DNA from: Myxococcales bacterium
Lineage (GTDB): Bacteria > Myxococcota_A > UBA9042
Direction of reading: 5' to 3'
Assembly: GCA_947499075.1 (NCBI GenBank)
Contig: CANMNA010000009.1
Location: 1-44,128 of the forward strand
Length of the DNA: 44,128 nt
Part shown: positions 1 to 9,372 of the stretch, in pieces
How the letters are laid out: each line of letters opens with the position of its first letter
Position numbering within the stretch: position 1 is the first letter of the stretch
Made by a program: the position numbers and the translations under genes
Notes under the pieces: model-generated
Seen by the model: only the letters and a program-made list of their open reading frames with translations
Databases searched by the model: none
What the model was told of the DNA's origin: nothing

Positions 1-1034
1 GTGCAGGCGTTGCCGTCGTCGCAGTCGCTGTCGGCTTTGCAAGCACAAGTCGGCTTGCCGTTGGCGCACGCGCCGTTGGCACAGGCATCACCGGTGGTGC
101 AGGCATCGCCGTCGTCGCACGGCGTGCCGTCGAGCGGAATGGCGACGCATCCCGAGCCTGGGTTGCACTTGTCGACGGTGCACGGGTTGCCATCGTCACA
201 GGCGACTGCGGTACCGCCGCTGCATCCGCCTTTGTCGTCGCAGGCTTCGCCGCTGTTGCAGGCGTTGCCGTCGTTGCAGGCGCTGCCTGTCGCGACAGGC
301 GTCACCTTGCAGGTGCCGTTGTCGCACTTGCCGGCGCCGCATTGGCCCAGCGCGGTGCACTCGCTGTCGGTCTTGCATCCCGCCGGTTTGCCTTCACACA
401 CCGCAATCAGATCGCTGTACGAGGCAATGCCGCCGACTTTGGCCTTGGCGCAGGCCGCCACGTCGCCGCCTGGGACCACGCAGTCTTTGTAGACGCCGCC
501 CAGAATCAGGGGACAGACGCACAGCTTGAGCGCATTGGCATCGATGCCTGCACCCGCCGCGACTTTGGCGATGCACTCGGCGAATTCCTCGCCGCTCTTG
601 ACCGATGCGCAAGCGGCGGCGCCGGCTGCCATCAAGTTGCCCAAGTCGCCTTTGGCCGAGAGCTTGGCGAACTCTTTGGGGGTGCAACTGGGCGCAACGA
701 CCGTGTCGCCGCTGCCGTCCGGGGCGACGATTGCGTCGTCTGTACCGACGGTGGTGCCATCTGGCGAATCCGTGGCGCCGTCTGGGGCAACCGTTGCATC
801 GTCGGTGCCCGGCGGCGTGCCGTCCGGTGCGACGTCTGCAGCGGCGTCTGTCCCGGCTGCGGTTGCGTCCGTGCCACCGGTAACGGTGCCTACGTCAGCG
901 CCAGCGGCACCATCGGCGCCTGTGCCCTCGGCGTTGTCGCCGCCAGCCGAATTGCCGCATCCGGCGCCAGCCAAAGCTGAAACGACCAGTGCGCACACAA
1001 TGAAACCCGATCCTGACCGATTGAACAAAGCCAT
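1..1034 (-). CDS. Cys-rich repeat lipoprotein, 3' end beyond window
   Basis: Reading leftward from an ATG at 1034, 344 codons stay open to the window edge, so the C terminus is missing. The start has a clear Shine-Dalgarno (GGAGG, 6 bases upstream). Residues 1-25 form a lipoprotein-type signal (hydrophobic core, then LAGAGC with Cys26). An Ala/Gly/Thr/Asp-rich linker follows, containing a degenerate A-P-D-G-x-x-D repeat (about residues 30-110). Next is a short folded part with scattered Cys, and from about residue 215 come disulfide-rich units of the C-N-D-G-N-A-C / C-D-D-G-N-P-C-T-V-D-K-C type. This is the same repeat class as the genes at 3437-7750, 16146-19181 and 19205-22804. A secreted, outer-membrane-anchored role is inferred; the biochemical function is unknown. 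Confidence 0.85.
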   Translation of the reverse strand, partial: MALFNRSGSGFIVCALVVSALAGAGCGNSAGGDNAEGTGADGAAGADVGTVTGGTDATAAGTDAAADVAPDGTPPGTDDATVAPDGATDSPDGTTVGTDDAIVAPDGSGDTVVAPSCTPKEFAKLSAKGDLGNLMAAGAAACASVKSGEEFAECIAKVAAGAGIDANALKLCVCPLILGGVYKDCVVPGGDVAACAKAKVGGIASYSDLIAVCEGKPAGCKTDSECTALGQCGAGKCDNGTCKVTPVATGSACNDGNACNSGEACDDKGGCSGGTAVACDDGNPCTVDKCNPGSGCVAIPLDGTPCDDGDACTTGDACANGACANGKPTCACKADSDCDDGNAC

Positions 1035-1140
1035 GTGGTGCCTCCAGAGCGCGCCAACATTAGCGGGTAGTGTGAAACATTGTCAAGGCAAATTTCTGGA
1101 TTCTGCCAGCCCAAATGGGCTACGCAAGGGCTGCGGTCAC

Positions 1141-1311
1141 CCGCGATCTCCCGCTTTGAGCGCATCTCTGCGTCACTGCGTCGCTTCTCTCGCTGCGGCG
1201 TACCAGAGTACGCCTCGCTCTTTCAGCTCCTTGTTCCTTGTCGAGCGCAGCGAGCAACCCAGCACTGCGCATCTCAAATCGGGGGCCGCGGGAGATTTCT
1301 GTGGGGAATTG
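1141..1311 (+). repeat. MITE-like dispersed repeat, copy 1
   Basis: This element lies between the TPR gene and the left-edge lipoprotein. Its ends are ATCTCCCGC (from 1146) and GCGGGAGAT (1288-1296), a 9-bp terminal inverted repeat. The interior includes GAGCGCATCTCTGCGTCACT and GCTCCTTGTTCCTTG. It matches copy 2 (13361-13489) in inverted orientation over about 130 bp with very few differences, and has about 26 extra bases near 1241-1266. The outer flanks match the joined site at 25305-25339. No coding potential was recognised in it. Confidence 0.8.
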
Positions 1312-1394
1312 GGGTCACTCGGTGGGTGTCGGAATACTCCAATTTCTGGTTTTTTGATTCAATGTTATCAATAAGTTACGCGGCAGAAATGGCT

Positions 1395-1422
1395 CAAAAA
1401 GGAGGTTCTCCGACAGCCTCCT
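1395..1422 (-). terminator. Intrinsic terminator of the TPR gene
   Basis: On the minus strand, a stem AGGAGG / CCTCCT with an 11-base loop (1422-1417 pairing with 1405-1400) is followed directly by TTTTT (1399-1395). It overlaps the TAG stop codon of the TPR gene. It is the only hairpin in the window that I found with a proper U-tract. Confidence 0.75.
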
Positions 1423-3235
1423 AGCGCAGAGTCCCCGCTACCCGCTGCGCCCGCAGCTCGGCGGTGCGCTGGCGCTGCTGATCGAGCCGCAGCAGGGACT
1501 TGGAATGCAGCTCGAGGGCCTGATCGCGGCTGCCGCCTTCCAGATCGCGGGCCAGCGCTTGGCCTGCTAGCTCCACGGCGTCGGCCCAGCGCGCTTGCTC
1601 GGCGGCGAGGGCCCCTTGGCTCAGGTAGCCGCGCGGATGCTCTGGGTTGGCTGCAATACAGCGGCGATACGCATCGCGCGCGCCATCGTAGTCGCCGGTG
1701 GACCAGAGCAGGTCACCTAGTGTTGCCCAAGCAGGCGCGTGGTACCACGGATTGATGCGCAGGCACTCGTTGAGAAACATCCGGCCAACGTCTTGCAAGC
1801 CCAAATTGCGCAGCGCCACCTCACCGGCTTCGTGCAGCAAGCTCCAATTGTCGCGCTCGACTTGCAGCGCGCTGCGGTACCCGTCCAGCGCCTTGGGGTC
1901 GCGCGCCTGCACCAGCGCCCGGGCGTGGGCGACGGCCTGCTCCAGCCCGTCGAACGCCCGCACGTCAAAGTGCAATTCAAATGCTGCGCGCGTCTGCGGC
2001 AACGCTGTCACAGCCAGCAGGCGGGTCTTGATCGACGCTTCACCTTCGGCCATTGGCACGGTGACCTGGGCGCCTCCGCCGCCTTGATCGACCGGCCGCG
2101 CTGCCCACCGGTCGATCAGAAAATGGTTGATCCCGGTGCCCGTCGACGGCCCATAGTGCTGGTAGATGTGGTTGCTGTTGGCGCGCTCGGCAGTCGCCGG
2201 CCCGTAATCGCGGTACAAGACCATGCCGTCGCTGCGCAAGGCCCCATGCAGCACTTGCTGCAGCGCCCGCACCGCACCACCGGAGTGCAGCACCCACACG
2301 TCTTGTACGACCTGGCCTGGCTCCGGATCGGTCGCAGGCTGCCATCCCGACTCGGCCACGATTGCCTCGGCGCAGCGCAGCACTTCGTCGCCAAGCTCGA
2401 CTTGCTCCAGATCGACGGAGCCCAGCGCCAGCTCGAGGTCAATCAGCGCATACAGCGGCACCAACGGGGCCTTGAGCCGCAGGTCGGGCTGCTCAGCCAG
2501 CTCGCGCAGTTTGTCGACCGAGGCCGTCGTGAAATGGCCAATATCGTCGGGATGGCGCAGCAGAGTGCGGGCGACCACGAGCCCCCAAGCCACTTGCGGA
2601 CCATCGGGTGCATGGCGCGTGATGCGGCGCAGGATGTGCGCGGGCAGAATCGACAAGGCATAGGTCAGCACCACCGCCCGCAGCCGTCCGGTCAAGTCGA
2701 TGATCTCGCCGGTGTCGATCCGCTGCACGGTCGCTGGCGCCGCAATGTCGCACAGCGCCAACACAACGTGGCCCGCGTGGCGTTCGAAGATGCCCCGGTC
2801 GCGGGCGTCGGTCAGCACCTTGGGCGTGCCGTCCGTGGCCCAAAACGTCAGCCGATCATAGAAATCGCGGCCGTACTGCTGGCACAACAGCGCAAACCGA
2901 TCGAGCAACTGCACGGCATGCAGGCCCAAGCCCATCGCCAGCTCTTGGCACTGGATTTGTGGCTCCAGCGTGCCCGCTTGCTCGATTTCCAGACAATGCG
3001 CAAACAGCACTTCGGCCGCGCGGTAGGCCGCTAGACCGCCCTGGTTGATCAGGTTGGGCACTTCTTGGGTGGTAAATGCCTGGGCGCCGCGCAACTGGTA
3101 GGCCATCAGGCCCAGATTCCAGTCCAGCGACTGCATCAGTGGCGTCCACTCTTGCAGGACGACGGGCTCGGGCGCAGGCGGCACAGTTGCTGTCGGCTCA
3201 GGCGGTGGGTCGGTGGGCAAAGATTGGTCTGGCAT
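1421..3235 (-). CDS. TPR-repeat protein, function unknown
   Basis: The product is 604 residues with no evident signal peptide. The N terminus is Pro-rich (about residues 1-30). A long helical region (about 40-330) matches no family I recognise. The C-terminal 150 residues contain at least two tetratricopeptide units; the clearest is W-A-T-L-G-D-L-L-W-S-T-G-D-Y-D-G-A-R-D-A-Y, followed by a P-E-H-P-R-G-Y helix pair. I chose ATG 3235 because AAGGG lies 7-8 bases upstream; a TTG 15 codons earlier is possible but has no ribosome site. A cytoplasmic scaffold or protein-interaction role is inferred only from the TPRs. It lies downstream of the large Cys-rich lipoprotein on the same strand, separated by a hairpin repeat, and ends in an intrinsic terminator. 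Confidence 0.75.
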   Translation of the reverse strand: MPDQSLPTDPPPEPTATVPPAPEPVVLQEWTPLMQSLDWNLGLMAYQLRGAQAFTTQEVPNLINQGGLAAYRAAEVLFAHCLEIEQAGTLEPQIQCQELAMGLGLHAVQLLDRFALLCQQYGRDFYDRLTFWATDGTPKVLTDARDRGIFERHAGHVVLALCDIAAPATVQRIDTGEIIDLTGRLRAVVLTYALSILPAHILRRITRHAPDGPQVAWGLVVARTLLRHPDDIGHFTTASVDKLRELAEQPDLRLKAPLVPLYALIDLELALGSVDLEQVELGDEVLRCAEAIVAESGWQPATDPEPGQVVQDVWVLHSGGAVRALQQVLHGALRSDGMVLYRDYGPATAERANSNHIYQHYGPSTGTGINHFLIDRWAARPVDQGGGGAQVTVPMAEGEASIKTRLLAVTALPQTRAAFELHFDVRAFDGLEQAVAHARALVQARDPKALDGYRSALQVERDNWSLLHEAGEVALRNLGLQDVGRMFLNECLRINPWYHAPAWATLGDLLWSTGDYDGARDAYRRCIAANPEHPRGYLSQGALAAEQARWADAVELAGQALARDLEGGSRDQALELHSKSLLRLDQQRQRTAELRAQRVAGTLR

Positions 3236-3313
3236 CGGCGGCCCTTGCGTGAAACGGGCCGCGATGGTCGCGCTTGGCAAGCGCTGCGGTCAAGCGCCGC
3301 CGAAGGCGCCTTA

Positions 3314-3395
3314 GGAACTGTCCAACTACAACTTGGACAGTTCCAGCTTGCTAGGTGGGTCGCAAGCTCTCGGCTTGACAGCCGACTCGCCGCTC
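3314..3395. repeat. Hairpin element, copy 1
   Basis: Three consecutive hairpins: GGAACTGTCCAA / TTGGACAGTTCC (3314-3325 with 3333-3344, 12 perfect pairs, 7-base loop), AGCTTGC / GCAAGCT (3345-3351 with 3362-3368), and CGGCT / AGCCG (3371-3375 with 3380-3384). It lies between the TPR gene start and the stop of the large Cys-rich gene. The other copies are at 7881 and 23905. There is no U-tract, so it is not a standard terminator. Confidence 0.75.
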
Positions 3396-3436
3396 CTTGC
3401 AGCACCAAAGTGATCGAGTTGTTCCTTGACCGTTCC

Positions 3437-6400
3437 CTACAACCCGCGGCGGTACATCCGGCTAGTGCGGGTTGCCACGCCACTTGAGAGCTTGGTGTTG
3501 TCGCACACGTTGGCATACGCAAGCAGATCCGTAGGCCCTGCCTCCATGCCCGACACCACCAGCCCGTTGTTCGGGCAAGTCTGCGTCGCAAAGGCCGGTG
3601 CGCCGAGGGTCAGTTCGGTCCAGTAGGCTGTGCCTGACTGCGTCTGCGCGACCTCTTTGTGGGCAAGCAACACCGGCAACCGATTGGCAGAGTTGCCGGC
3701 ATCGGGTTTGTTGCCAAAAATTAGCGTAAAAGTACCGACTTGAAAGACTGAGCGAAAACTGTACTGCGACTGCACAAATTTCGTTACGGTGGCGGCGGTC
3801 AAGCCAGTGGTGCCGAATTTTTCATAGCTGACGTGGCCGCTTTGGCCGACGACCCAGCGCACGCTCCTGCCGGCCACTGGAGCGACTGGGGTCAAGTTGG
3901 CCCGCCATAGATCGGCGAAGGGCAGGGCCGAAGCCGGGTTGATCACCGGCCCAGCCAAGACGGTGTAAGCGCCTCCCCACGGGGCTTCGTCACCGTCCAA
4001 CGAAGTGTACAGGGCTGACACGCTGCCGATCGGCGCGATCGCGGTGCTCAACCACGGCGTCACAGGGCAGGTAATGCAGGTTTGAACAGTCTTGATCCGC
4101 GCAGCCAGCGGACCGTAGGTGGTGCCCAGCGTGGTCACCTTGCACACGGCGGTGGTCTTGCCCGGCGGGTCAATGGTGCACTGGGCTGCCACGCCGACTG
4201 CGCTGCCTTGGTGGGTCCCCGAAAGGCCAACATACAAAGTGCCGCCGAGCACTTTGGTGTCGACCGCCCGCCAGTCGACGACTTTGGCATACGCCGCCTT
4301 GACGCCCGTCGCCAGACCATTGACGTTCATTTGCCAAGTCGTGGTAGCGGCCGGCAGGAAGTGGACCTGGCCCGCGTAGCCGACCATGACTTGGTCGGCG
4401 AGTGCGGTCAGCGGTGCAGTGGTGGCGGTTGGCGTCGCGTCCGCTACGGTACTGACGCCGGTCCCCAGCTTGTAGCCGGTCGCTTGCCAGCTCCCCAGCG
4501 ACAGATGGTCGGCTCCGGCCACGCCCAGGCTCGTCGTGACAAATGCGGAGAGACTTGGCAAGAACCGCACGCCGGTAGTCGGCCCCTTGGGTCCGGCAAA
4601 TTGTTCAAAACCGGCGCAGGTCTGCTTGAGGCAGAAATCGGCGCTTGTGTCAGCATTGGCATCGTCGCAGGTCGTGAAGTCCGGCACGGCCGAGCCTGCG
4701 CCGCACTTGCCGATGCCGTCGCACGCATCGCCGCTGGTGCACGGGTTGCTGTCGGTGCACGCTGTGCCTTTGGTCGAGGGTGTCGTCAGGCATCCCTTGG
4801 CAGACTCCGTGCACGCAACCGTATTGCACACGGCCACTTTGCCACACAGCGGCGGCGCGCCGCCGATGCACTTGCCTGCGCTGTCGCACAAGTCGCCGGT
4901 TGTGCAGTACAGCCCGTCGTCGCACGCCGTCGTCACGGTCTTGGGCAGCTTCTTGCAAGCCGCAACACCGACATTGTCGTAACAGGTGCCGGTGTTGCAG
5001 GCGTCGCTGGAAGCCGTGCAGTCGAAGGGCTTGGCCGGATCGGGCGCGCATGACCCGGTGCTGTTGCACGCGCTGGCTAAGCTACACGGGTTCTTGTCGT
5101 CGCAGGCTGCGCCGCTGGTGATGCTGTTGGTGCATTTGCCCAGCGCGCACTTGTCCGTCGTGCAGCTGTTGGCGTCGTTGCAATCCAGATCGACCTTGCA
5201 TGCGCAGGTAAACGTGCCGGCCTGGCACTTGCCGAGCGCATCGCACTTGTCGCTGCCGGTGCACGCGTTGCCATCGTCGCATGCCGCGTTGGCGATTGGC
5301 GTGTAGACACAGCCTTTGGCCGGATCGCAGCTGTCAGCGGTGCACGGGTTGGCGTCGCTGCAAGTGGTGGCCGTGCCGCCTTTGCACACGCCTGCGGCGT
5401 CGCAGCTGTCGTTGGCGGAACACACGCTGCTGTCGCTGCACGTGGCGCCGACCGTAGCAAGCTTGGTCCCGCACTTTTTGGCGACCTCGTCGCAGGCACC
5501 GACCGTGCAGTTGCCGCCGGCGCAGACGATGACCCCGCCGCCTACGCACTTACCGACGGCATCGCAGTGGTCAGCGGTGGTGCAGTACAGGCTATCGTCG
5601 CAGCCGACGGTGGTCGCTTTGGGCGCCTTGACACACTGATTCTTGGTCTCATCGCAGGAGCCGGTGTTGCAGGCGTCGTTGACGGCCGCACACGACAACG
5701 GCGGCCCGGCTGTGCACTTGCCAGCTGTGTCGCATTTGTCGTCTGCCGAACAGTAGTTGCCATCCTCGCACGCGGTGCCTGCGGCTTTGGCGACGGTCTC
5801 GCACACCGAAGTCGTGGCCCCTGTCGACTTGCACTTGCCGTCGCCGCACGCGGTCGTAGCGCTGGCGCAGTTGGGCGCGGCACCTGCGGTGCACTTGCCG
5901 CTGACGCACTTGTCGCCCTGGGTGCAGCCATTGCCGTCGGCGTCGCAGGTTTGGTTGTCTGGCTTGTTGGCGACGTCGCAGGTGCCAGTCGCCGGGTTGC
6001 ACGCGGCGGTCTGGCACGCGCCAACGGCCTTGCAAGCGATGGGTTGGTTGCCGCTTTTGCAAGTGCCTGCCGCGCACAGGCCGCTGTTGGCGACTTGGCA
6101 CTTGTCGCCGGTGTTGCACGGCTTGTTGTCCAACGGCGCCGCGGTGTTGGCGCACTTGCCCTCGGCGCAGGTGTCAGCGGTGCACGGGTTGTTGTCGTTG
6201 CACCCGGCATCACTCTCGCACTGGCAGACCGGGGCGCCGGTGCACTTGCCGGCCGAGCATTTGTCTTGGGTGCACGGATCGCCGTCGTCGCAGGTGCTGC
6301 CCTCATCGGCTTTGGCCGTGCACCCGAGCTTGGCGTCGCACACGTCTGAAGTGCACGGATTGCCGTCGTTGCATTTGCCCTCCGTGACATTGTTGGCGCA

Positions 6401-7750
6401 GGCGCCCGACTTGCCGTCGCAGTTGTCCAGCGTGCACGCTACGTTGTCGTCGCAGTTCTTGGCGGCACCGGTGCACCCGCCGTTGGCGCAGGCGTCGCTG
6501 GTCGTGCACGCATTGCCGTCGTCGCACGTCGCAGCGCTGGCCGAAAACACGCAGCCAGACTGGGCCGTGCACACGTCGTCGGTGCAGGCGTTTTTGTCGT
6601 CGCAGGTCACATCGAACAGGCCCTCGCACTTGCCTGCTTCGCAGGTGGAGACGCTGGAGCACGCGTTGGCGTCGTCGCAGATCTTGCCGTCTTGCACGCT
6701 GACCAAGCCGCACTGTCCGGTCTTGGCGTCGCACTGATTGAGCAGGCATGCCGAACCCGTAGGGCCCGTGCACTGTACCGCTTGGGCCGCATCGTGCGTG
6801 CAGACATCGGCTTGGCAGGTTGGCACGCCCAGGCACAGGTTGTTCTGTTTGCAATCGGTATCGACCTTGCACGCACACGTCGCGGCACCCGTGCACTGCC
6901 CCTTGTCGGTGCATGCGTCGTCTTTGGTGCAACTGTTGCCATCATCGCACTTGGCGCCAGACGAAAATCCAGCGATCTTACAGCCAAATTTGGGATCGCA
7001 CCCGTCCTGGGTGCACGCATCGCCGTCGCTGCAGTTGGCGTCTTTGGCGGTGAACTGGCATCCCGCTTTGGCGTCGCATCCGTCTTGGGTGCACTCGACA
7101 CCATCGGAGCACTGCGCCGACTGTCCTTTGCACTTGCCTTGCACGCAGCCATCGCCCGCGGTGCAGGCGTCGTTGTCGTCGCATGCCGCGGTCAGGTCGG
7201 TGAGCGGTTCGTGCTTGACTTCAATGCCCTGATTGCAAGAGTCGGCGGTGCATGGGTTGCCGTCATCGTAGTCGCCCGATGTTGCCGCGACGCACAGGCC
7301 AATGGCGCACTTATGACCGCACGAGCCTAACCCACAGGACACGCCTTCTTTCTTGGCAACCACGACGCAAATGCCCTGGCTGTCGCAGGCGGTGTGTTCA
7401 CACTCGGCCGGCGTCAGCGAATTGTCGATGCACTTGCTGCCCGCGGGCTTCTTGGATTTGACGCACTTGCCAGCTTGGCAAACTGGCGGATTGCAAGGGT
7501 TTTTGCCGGTCAGGATCAGCACGCAGTCGAAGTTGGTCTCGCACTCGACCTTGATCTCTTCCGCAACCGTGTCCGTTGGAGCCACTGTGGTTTCCGACTG
7601 ATCGCTGCTTTGGGTCCCGTCTACTTCGGCTGTGGCACCGCTGTCTGGCGCATCTTCAGCGGCGGTGTCGACTTGGACCTGGCCGCACCCTGTTGCCACG
7701 CTGACCGCGCCGACAACAAGCAACGCCCGCAACTTGCGCTCAATTCCCAT
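3437..7750 (-). CDS. Giant Cys-rich repeat lipoprotein
   Basis: The product is 1437 residues. ATG 7750 gives a lipoprotein signal (hydrophobic stretch ending V-A-T-G-C, Cys22), then an Asp/Thr/Ser-rich linker (about residues 25-65). About 950 residues of Cys-rich units follow, with recurrent C-D-D-G-N-x-C-T-x-x-D-x-C and C-D-x-x-x-G-C cores and an occasional C-A-C-K-V-D-x-D-C variant. Roughly the last 370 residues are different: Cys-poor, rich in Gly/Thr/Val/Ala, with W-x-x-x-V and F-T-x-I-F-G strands, perhaps a beta-rich or propeller-like fold. A further in-frame start upstream (7867) would put a Cys/Arg-rich stretch before the signal and is unlikely. An extracellular, disulfide-stabilised stalk with a globular C-terminal head is inferred; the ligand is unknown. 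Confidence 0.85.
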   Translation of the reverse strand: MGIERKLRALLVVGAVSVATGCGQVQVDTAAEDAPDSGATAEVDGTQSSDQSETTVAPTDTVAEEIKVECETNFDCVLILTGKNPCNPPVCQAGKCVKSKKPAGSKCIDNSLTPAECEHTACDSQGICVVVAKKEGVSCGLGSCGHKCAIGLCVAATSGDYDDGNPCTADSCNQGIEVKHEPLTDLTAACDDNDACTAGDGCVQGKCKGQSAQCSDGVECTQDGCDAKAGCQFTAKDANCSDGDACTQDGCDPKFGCKIAGFSSGAKCDDGNSCTKDDACTDKGQCTGAATCACKVDTDCKQNNLCLGVPTCQADVCTHDAAQAVQCTGPTGSACLLNQCDAKTGQCGLVSVQDGKICDDANACSSVSTCEAGKCEGLFDVTCDDKNACTDDVCTAQSGCVFSASAATCDDGNACTTSDACANGGCTGAAKNCDDNVACTLDNCDGKSGACANNVTEGKCNDGNPCTSDVCDAKLGCTAKADEGSTCDDGDPCTQDKCSAGKCTGAPVCQCESDAGCNDNNPCTADTCAEGKCANTAAPLDNKPCNTGDKCQVANSGLCAAGTCKSGNQPIACKAVGACQTAACNPATGTCDVANKPDNQTCDADGNGCTQGDKCVSGKCTAGAAPNCASATTACGDGKCKSTGATTSVCETVAKAAGTACEDGNYCSADDKCDTAGKCTAGPPLSCAAVNDACNTGSCDETKNQCVKAPKATTVGCDDSLYCTTADHCDAVGKCVGGGVIVCAGGNCTVGACDEVAKKCGTKLATVGATCSDSSVCSANDSCDAAGVCKGGTATTCSDANPCTADSCDPAKGCVYTPIANAACDDGNACTGSDKCDALGKCQAGTFTCACKVDLDCNDANSCTTDKCALGKCTNSITSGAACDDKNPCSLASACNSTGSCAPDPAKPFDCTASSDACNTGTCYDNVGVAACKKLPKTVTTACDDGLYCTTGDLCDSAGKCIGGAPPLCGKVAVCNTVACTESAKGCLTTPSTKGTACTDSNPCTSGDACDGIGKCGAGSAVPDFTTCDDANADTSADFCLKQTCAGFEQFAGPKGPTTGVRFLPSLSAFVTTSLGVAGADHLSLGSWQATGYKLGTGVSTVADATPTATTAPLTALADQVMVGYAGQVHFLPAATTTWQMNVNGLATGVKAAYAKVVDWRAVDTKVLGGTLYVGLSGTHQGSAVGVAAQCTIDPPGKTTAVCKVTTLGTTYGPLAARIKTVQTCITCPVTPWLSTAIAPIGSVSALYTSLDGDEAPWGGAYTVLAGPVINPASALPFADLWRANLTPVAPVAGRSVRWVVGQSGHVSYEKFGTTGLTAATVTKFVQSQYSFRSVFQVGTFTLIFGNKPDAGNSANRLPVLLAHKEVAQTQSGTAYWTELTLGAPAFATQTCPNNGLVVSGMEAGPTDLLAYANVCDNTKLSSGVATRTSRMYRRGL

Positions 7751-7880
7751 GCCGCCCCCGCCGCGCGACTTCCCTGTCGCTTGCGGCCGCGGTAGTGTAC
7801 TCAATCTGATGCGGTGCATGCTAGCGCCGCTGCAGCAAGCGTGAGCGCGCCGGCAGCATGGGCGCAACCGCCATCGCGCA

Positions 7881-7958
7881 CTGTCCGAGAATGGCTCGGA
7901 CAGGCCATCGTGGGCCGAGTAGGGAGCAAGCTCGCGGCCTTACCAGCCGTGTCGCCGC
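7881..7958. repeat. Hairpin element, copy 2
   Basis: Stem CTGTCCGAG / CTCGGACAG (7881-7889 with 7895-7903) with loop AATGG. It is followed by a tail with GCAAGCTCG and GCCGTGTCGCCGCTCC that parallels copy 1. Relative to copies 1 and 3, A-T pairs in the stem are replaced by G-C on both sides. It lies in the divergent gap between the giant lipoprotein and the small gene upstream of moaA; no other gene is visible in this 270-base gap. Confidence 0.65.
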
Positions 7959-8021
7959 TCCACTCTGTTCGTAGGTCGGTCGACTCGTTTTCAGACAGAT
8001 CCTGACGCTGTGGGATTGCCC

Positions 8022-8264
8022 ATGTACCAAGTCACCCTTGAACAGTTTCCGTCCAAAATTCGCGAGCGTGTCGAGCGCATTGTGCACAAGCACAGCGGCG
8101 GCAAGCTGGACCACCAACAGCGGCAGGCACTGCTGGCCCTGGTCCTGGCGGGTCAGCCCCAGATCATCGCGCGGTACGCCGAAGAGCACGTAGCTGCCAA
8201 TGTCGTCAAGGAATGCCAGCTGTTGGGCGGCAGCGCTCTGGTTGGGCCGGTCGAGGCTGCGTGA
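8022..8264 (+). CDS. Small hypothetical protein coupled to moaA
   Basis: An 80-residue, soluble-looking, mostly helical protein (M-Y-Q-V-T-L-E-Q-F-P start). Charged positions dominate the first half, with a short L-L-A-L-V-L-A hydrophobic stretch in the middle. I do not recognise the family. Its TGA stop overlaps the GTG start of moaA (GTGA), which implies translational coupling and argues that it is real. A GTG four codons upstream (8010) is an alternative start. Confidence 0.6.
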   Translation: MYQVTLEQFPSKIRERVERIVHKHSGGKLDHQQRQALLALVLAGQPQIIARYAEEHVAANVVKECQLLGGSALVGPVEAA

Positions 8265-9343
8265 CGGTTGCATCGCGCTGCGCGACCACGGCAACCAGTT
8301 TGGGCGGCGGTGACCCCACGGCGCCTCCGCCGGCCAATCCGTTTTCCTTGGTCGATTTGCAAGCGCGCAGTGTCGCCTACTTGCGCGTCTCTGTCACCGA
8401 CCGTTGCAACTACCGGTGCACGTACTGCATGCCCGCAGACGGCGTCTCGGTGGTGCCGCGCGCAGAATTGCTGAGCTTTGACGAGATCGCGCGCCTGGTC
8501 CGCTTGTTCGTCGACTTGGGCGTGCGCAAAGTCCGCATCACCGGCGGCGAGCCGCTGGTCCGGCGTGACATCGTCAAGCTGGTCGAGCAAGTCGCCGCGA
8601 TCGCTGGTGTGCAGGACTTGAGCATGACGACCAACGGTCACTTGCTCAAAGACTTGGCCCAGCCGCTGCGCGATGCGGGCTTGCAGCGCCTCAACGTATC
8701 GATCGACACCCTCGATGCCCAGCGTTTTGCCCAAGTGACCCGGCAAGGCTCGCTTGCGGCCGTGCTGGCTGGCCTCGACGCCGCCGCCCGCGCCGGCTTT
8801 GTCCACACCAAGTTGAACGCCGTCGTTCTCAAGGGCTTAAACGACCACGAAGTCGTTGATCTCGCAGCGTTTGCCGCCGAACGCGACCTGATCTTGCGCT
8901 ATATTGAGTACATGCCGATCGGCGTCGATCAGTTTTGGGGCCCGCAGACCTACTGGCCGATGGACCAAGTGCGTCAAACTTTGGCCACGGCTTGGGCGCT
9001 CCAGCCAGACGGCGACCACGGTTTGCCAGGCGGCGGACCCGCGCGCTACTGGCGCGGCGTCCTTCGCAGTAACCCTTCAAGAACAGTGCGTTTAGGCTTT
9101 ATCGCGGCGATAAGCGAGAACTTTTGTCGTTTGTGCAACCGGGTGCGCTTGTCCTCCACAGGGACACTGCGCGAGTGCTTGTCAACCGCAGGGGCGCTGA
9201 GTTTGCGCGACATGATCCGGCAGGGTTGCGGCGATGAGCAGATTCGGCAGGCGATGCGCGACGCATTGCTTGGCAAGGTGGACGGCCATCGATTCGATGC
9301 TGCCGAGAAAACGTTGGAGTCCATGAGCGCCATCGGTGGCTGA
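8261..9343 (+). CDS. moaA: GTP 3',8-cyclase MoaA
   Basis: The product is 360 residues. It is the radical-SAM enzyme that converts GTP to 3',8-cyclo-GTP, the first step of molybdenum cofactor synthesis. The radical-SAM cluster motif C-N-Y-R-C-T-Y-C (Cys49, 53, 56) follows an S-V-T-D-R stretch. The second 4Fe-4S cluster ligands lie near the C terminus (F-C-R-L-C-N-R-V-R-L, then R-E-C-L). The protein ends in the Gly-Gly tail (S-A-I-G-G) that MoaA inserts into its active site. Start GTG 8261 has GAGG upstream and overlaps the preceding stop. No other moa or mog genes are in the window, so it stands apart from the rest of the pathway here. Confidence 0.95.
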   Translation: MTVASRCATTATSLGGGDPTAPPPANPFSLVDLQARSVAYLRVSVTDRCNYRCTYCMPADGVSVVPRAELLSFDEIARLVRLFVDLGVRKVRITGGEPLVRRDIVKLVEQVAAIAGVQDLSMTTNGHLLKDLAQPLRDAGLQRLNVSIDTLDAQRFAQVTRQGSLAAVLAGLDAAARAGFVHTKLNAVVLKGLNDHEVVDLAAFAAERDLILRYIEYMPIGVDQFWGPQTYWPMDQVRQTLATAWALQPDGDHGLPGGGPARYWRGVLRSNPSRTVRLGFIAAISENFCRLCNRVRLSSTGTLRECLSTAGALSLRDMIRQGCGDEQIRQAMRDALLGKVDGHRFDAAEKTLESMSAIGG

Positions 9344-9372
9344 CCAGATCAGGCCGAGGCACCGCCGAATGG

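Noticed and set aside
1739..3034. A 431-codon plus-strand open frame opposite the TPR gene
   Set aside because: His/Gln/Arg-rich translation typical of an antisense shadow; the TPR gene has a ribosome site, recognisable repeats and a terminator.
3314..3344. The 12-bp hairpin as an intrinsic terminator for the giant lipoprotein gene
   Set aside because: There is no U-tract on either side, and related hairpins occur in a divergent gap where no transcript ends.
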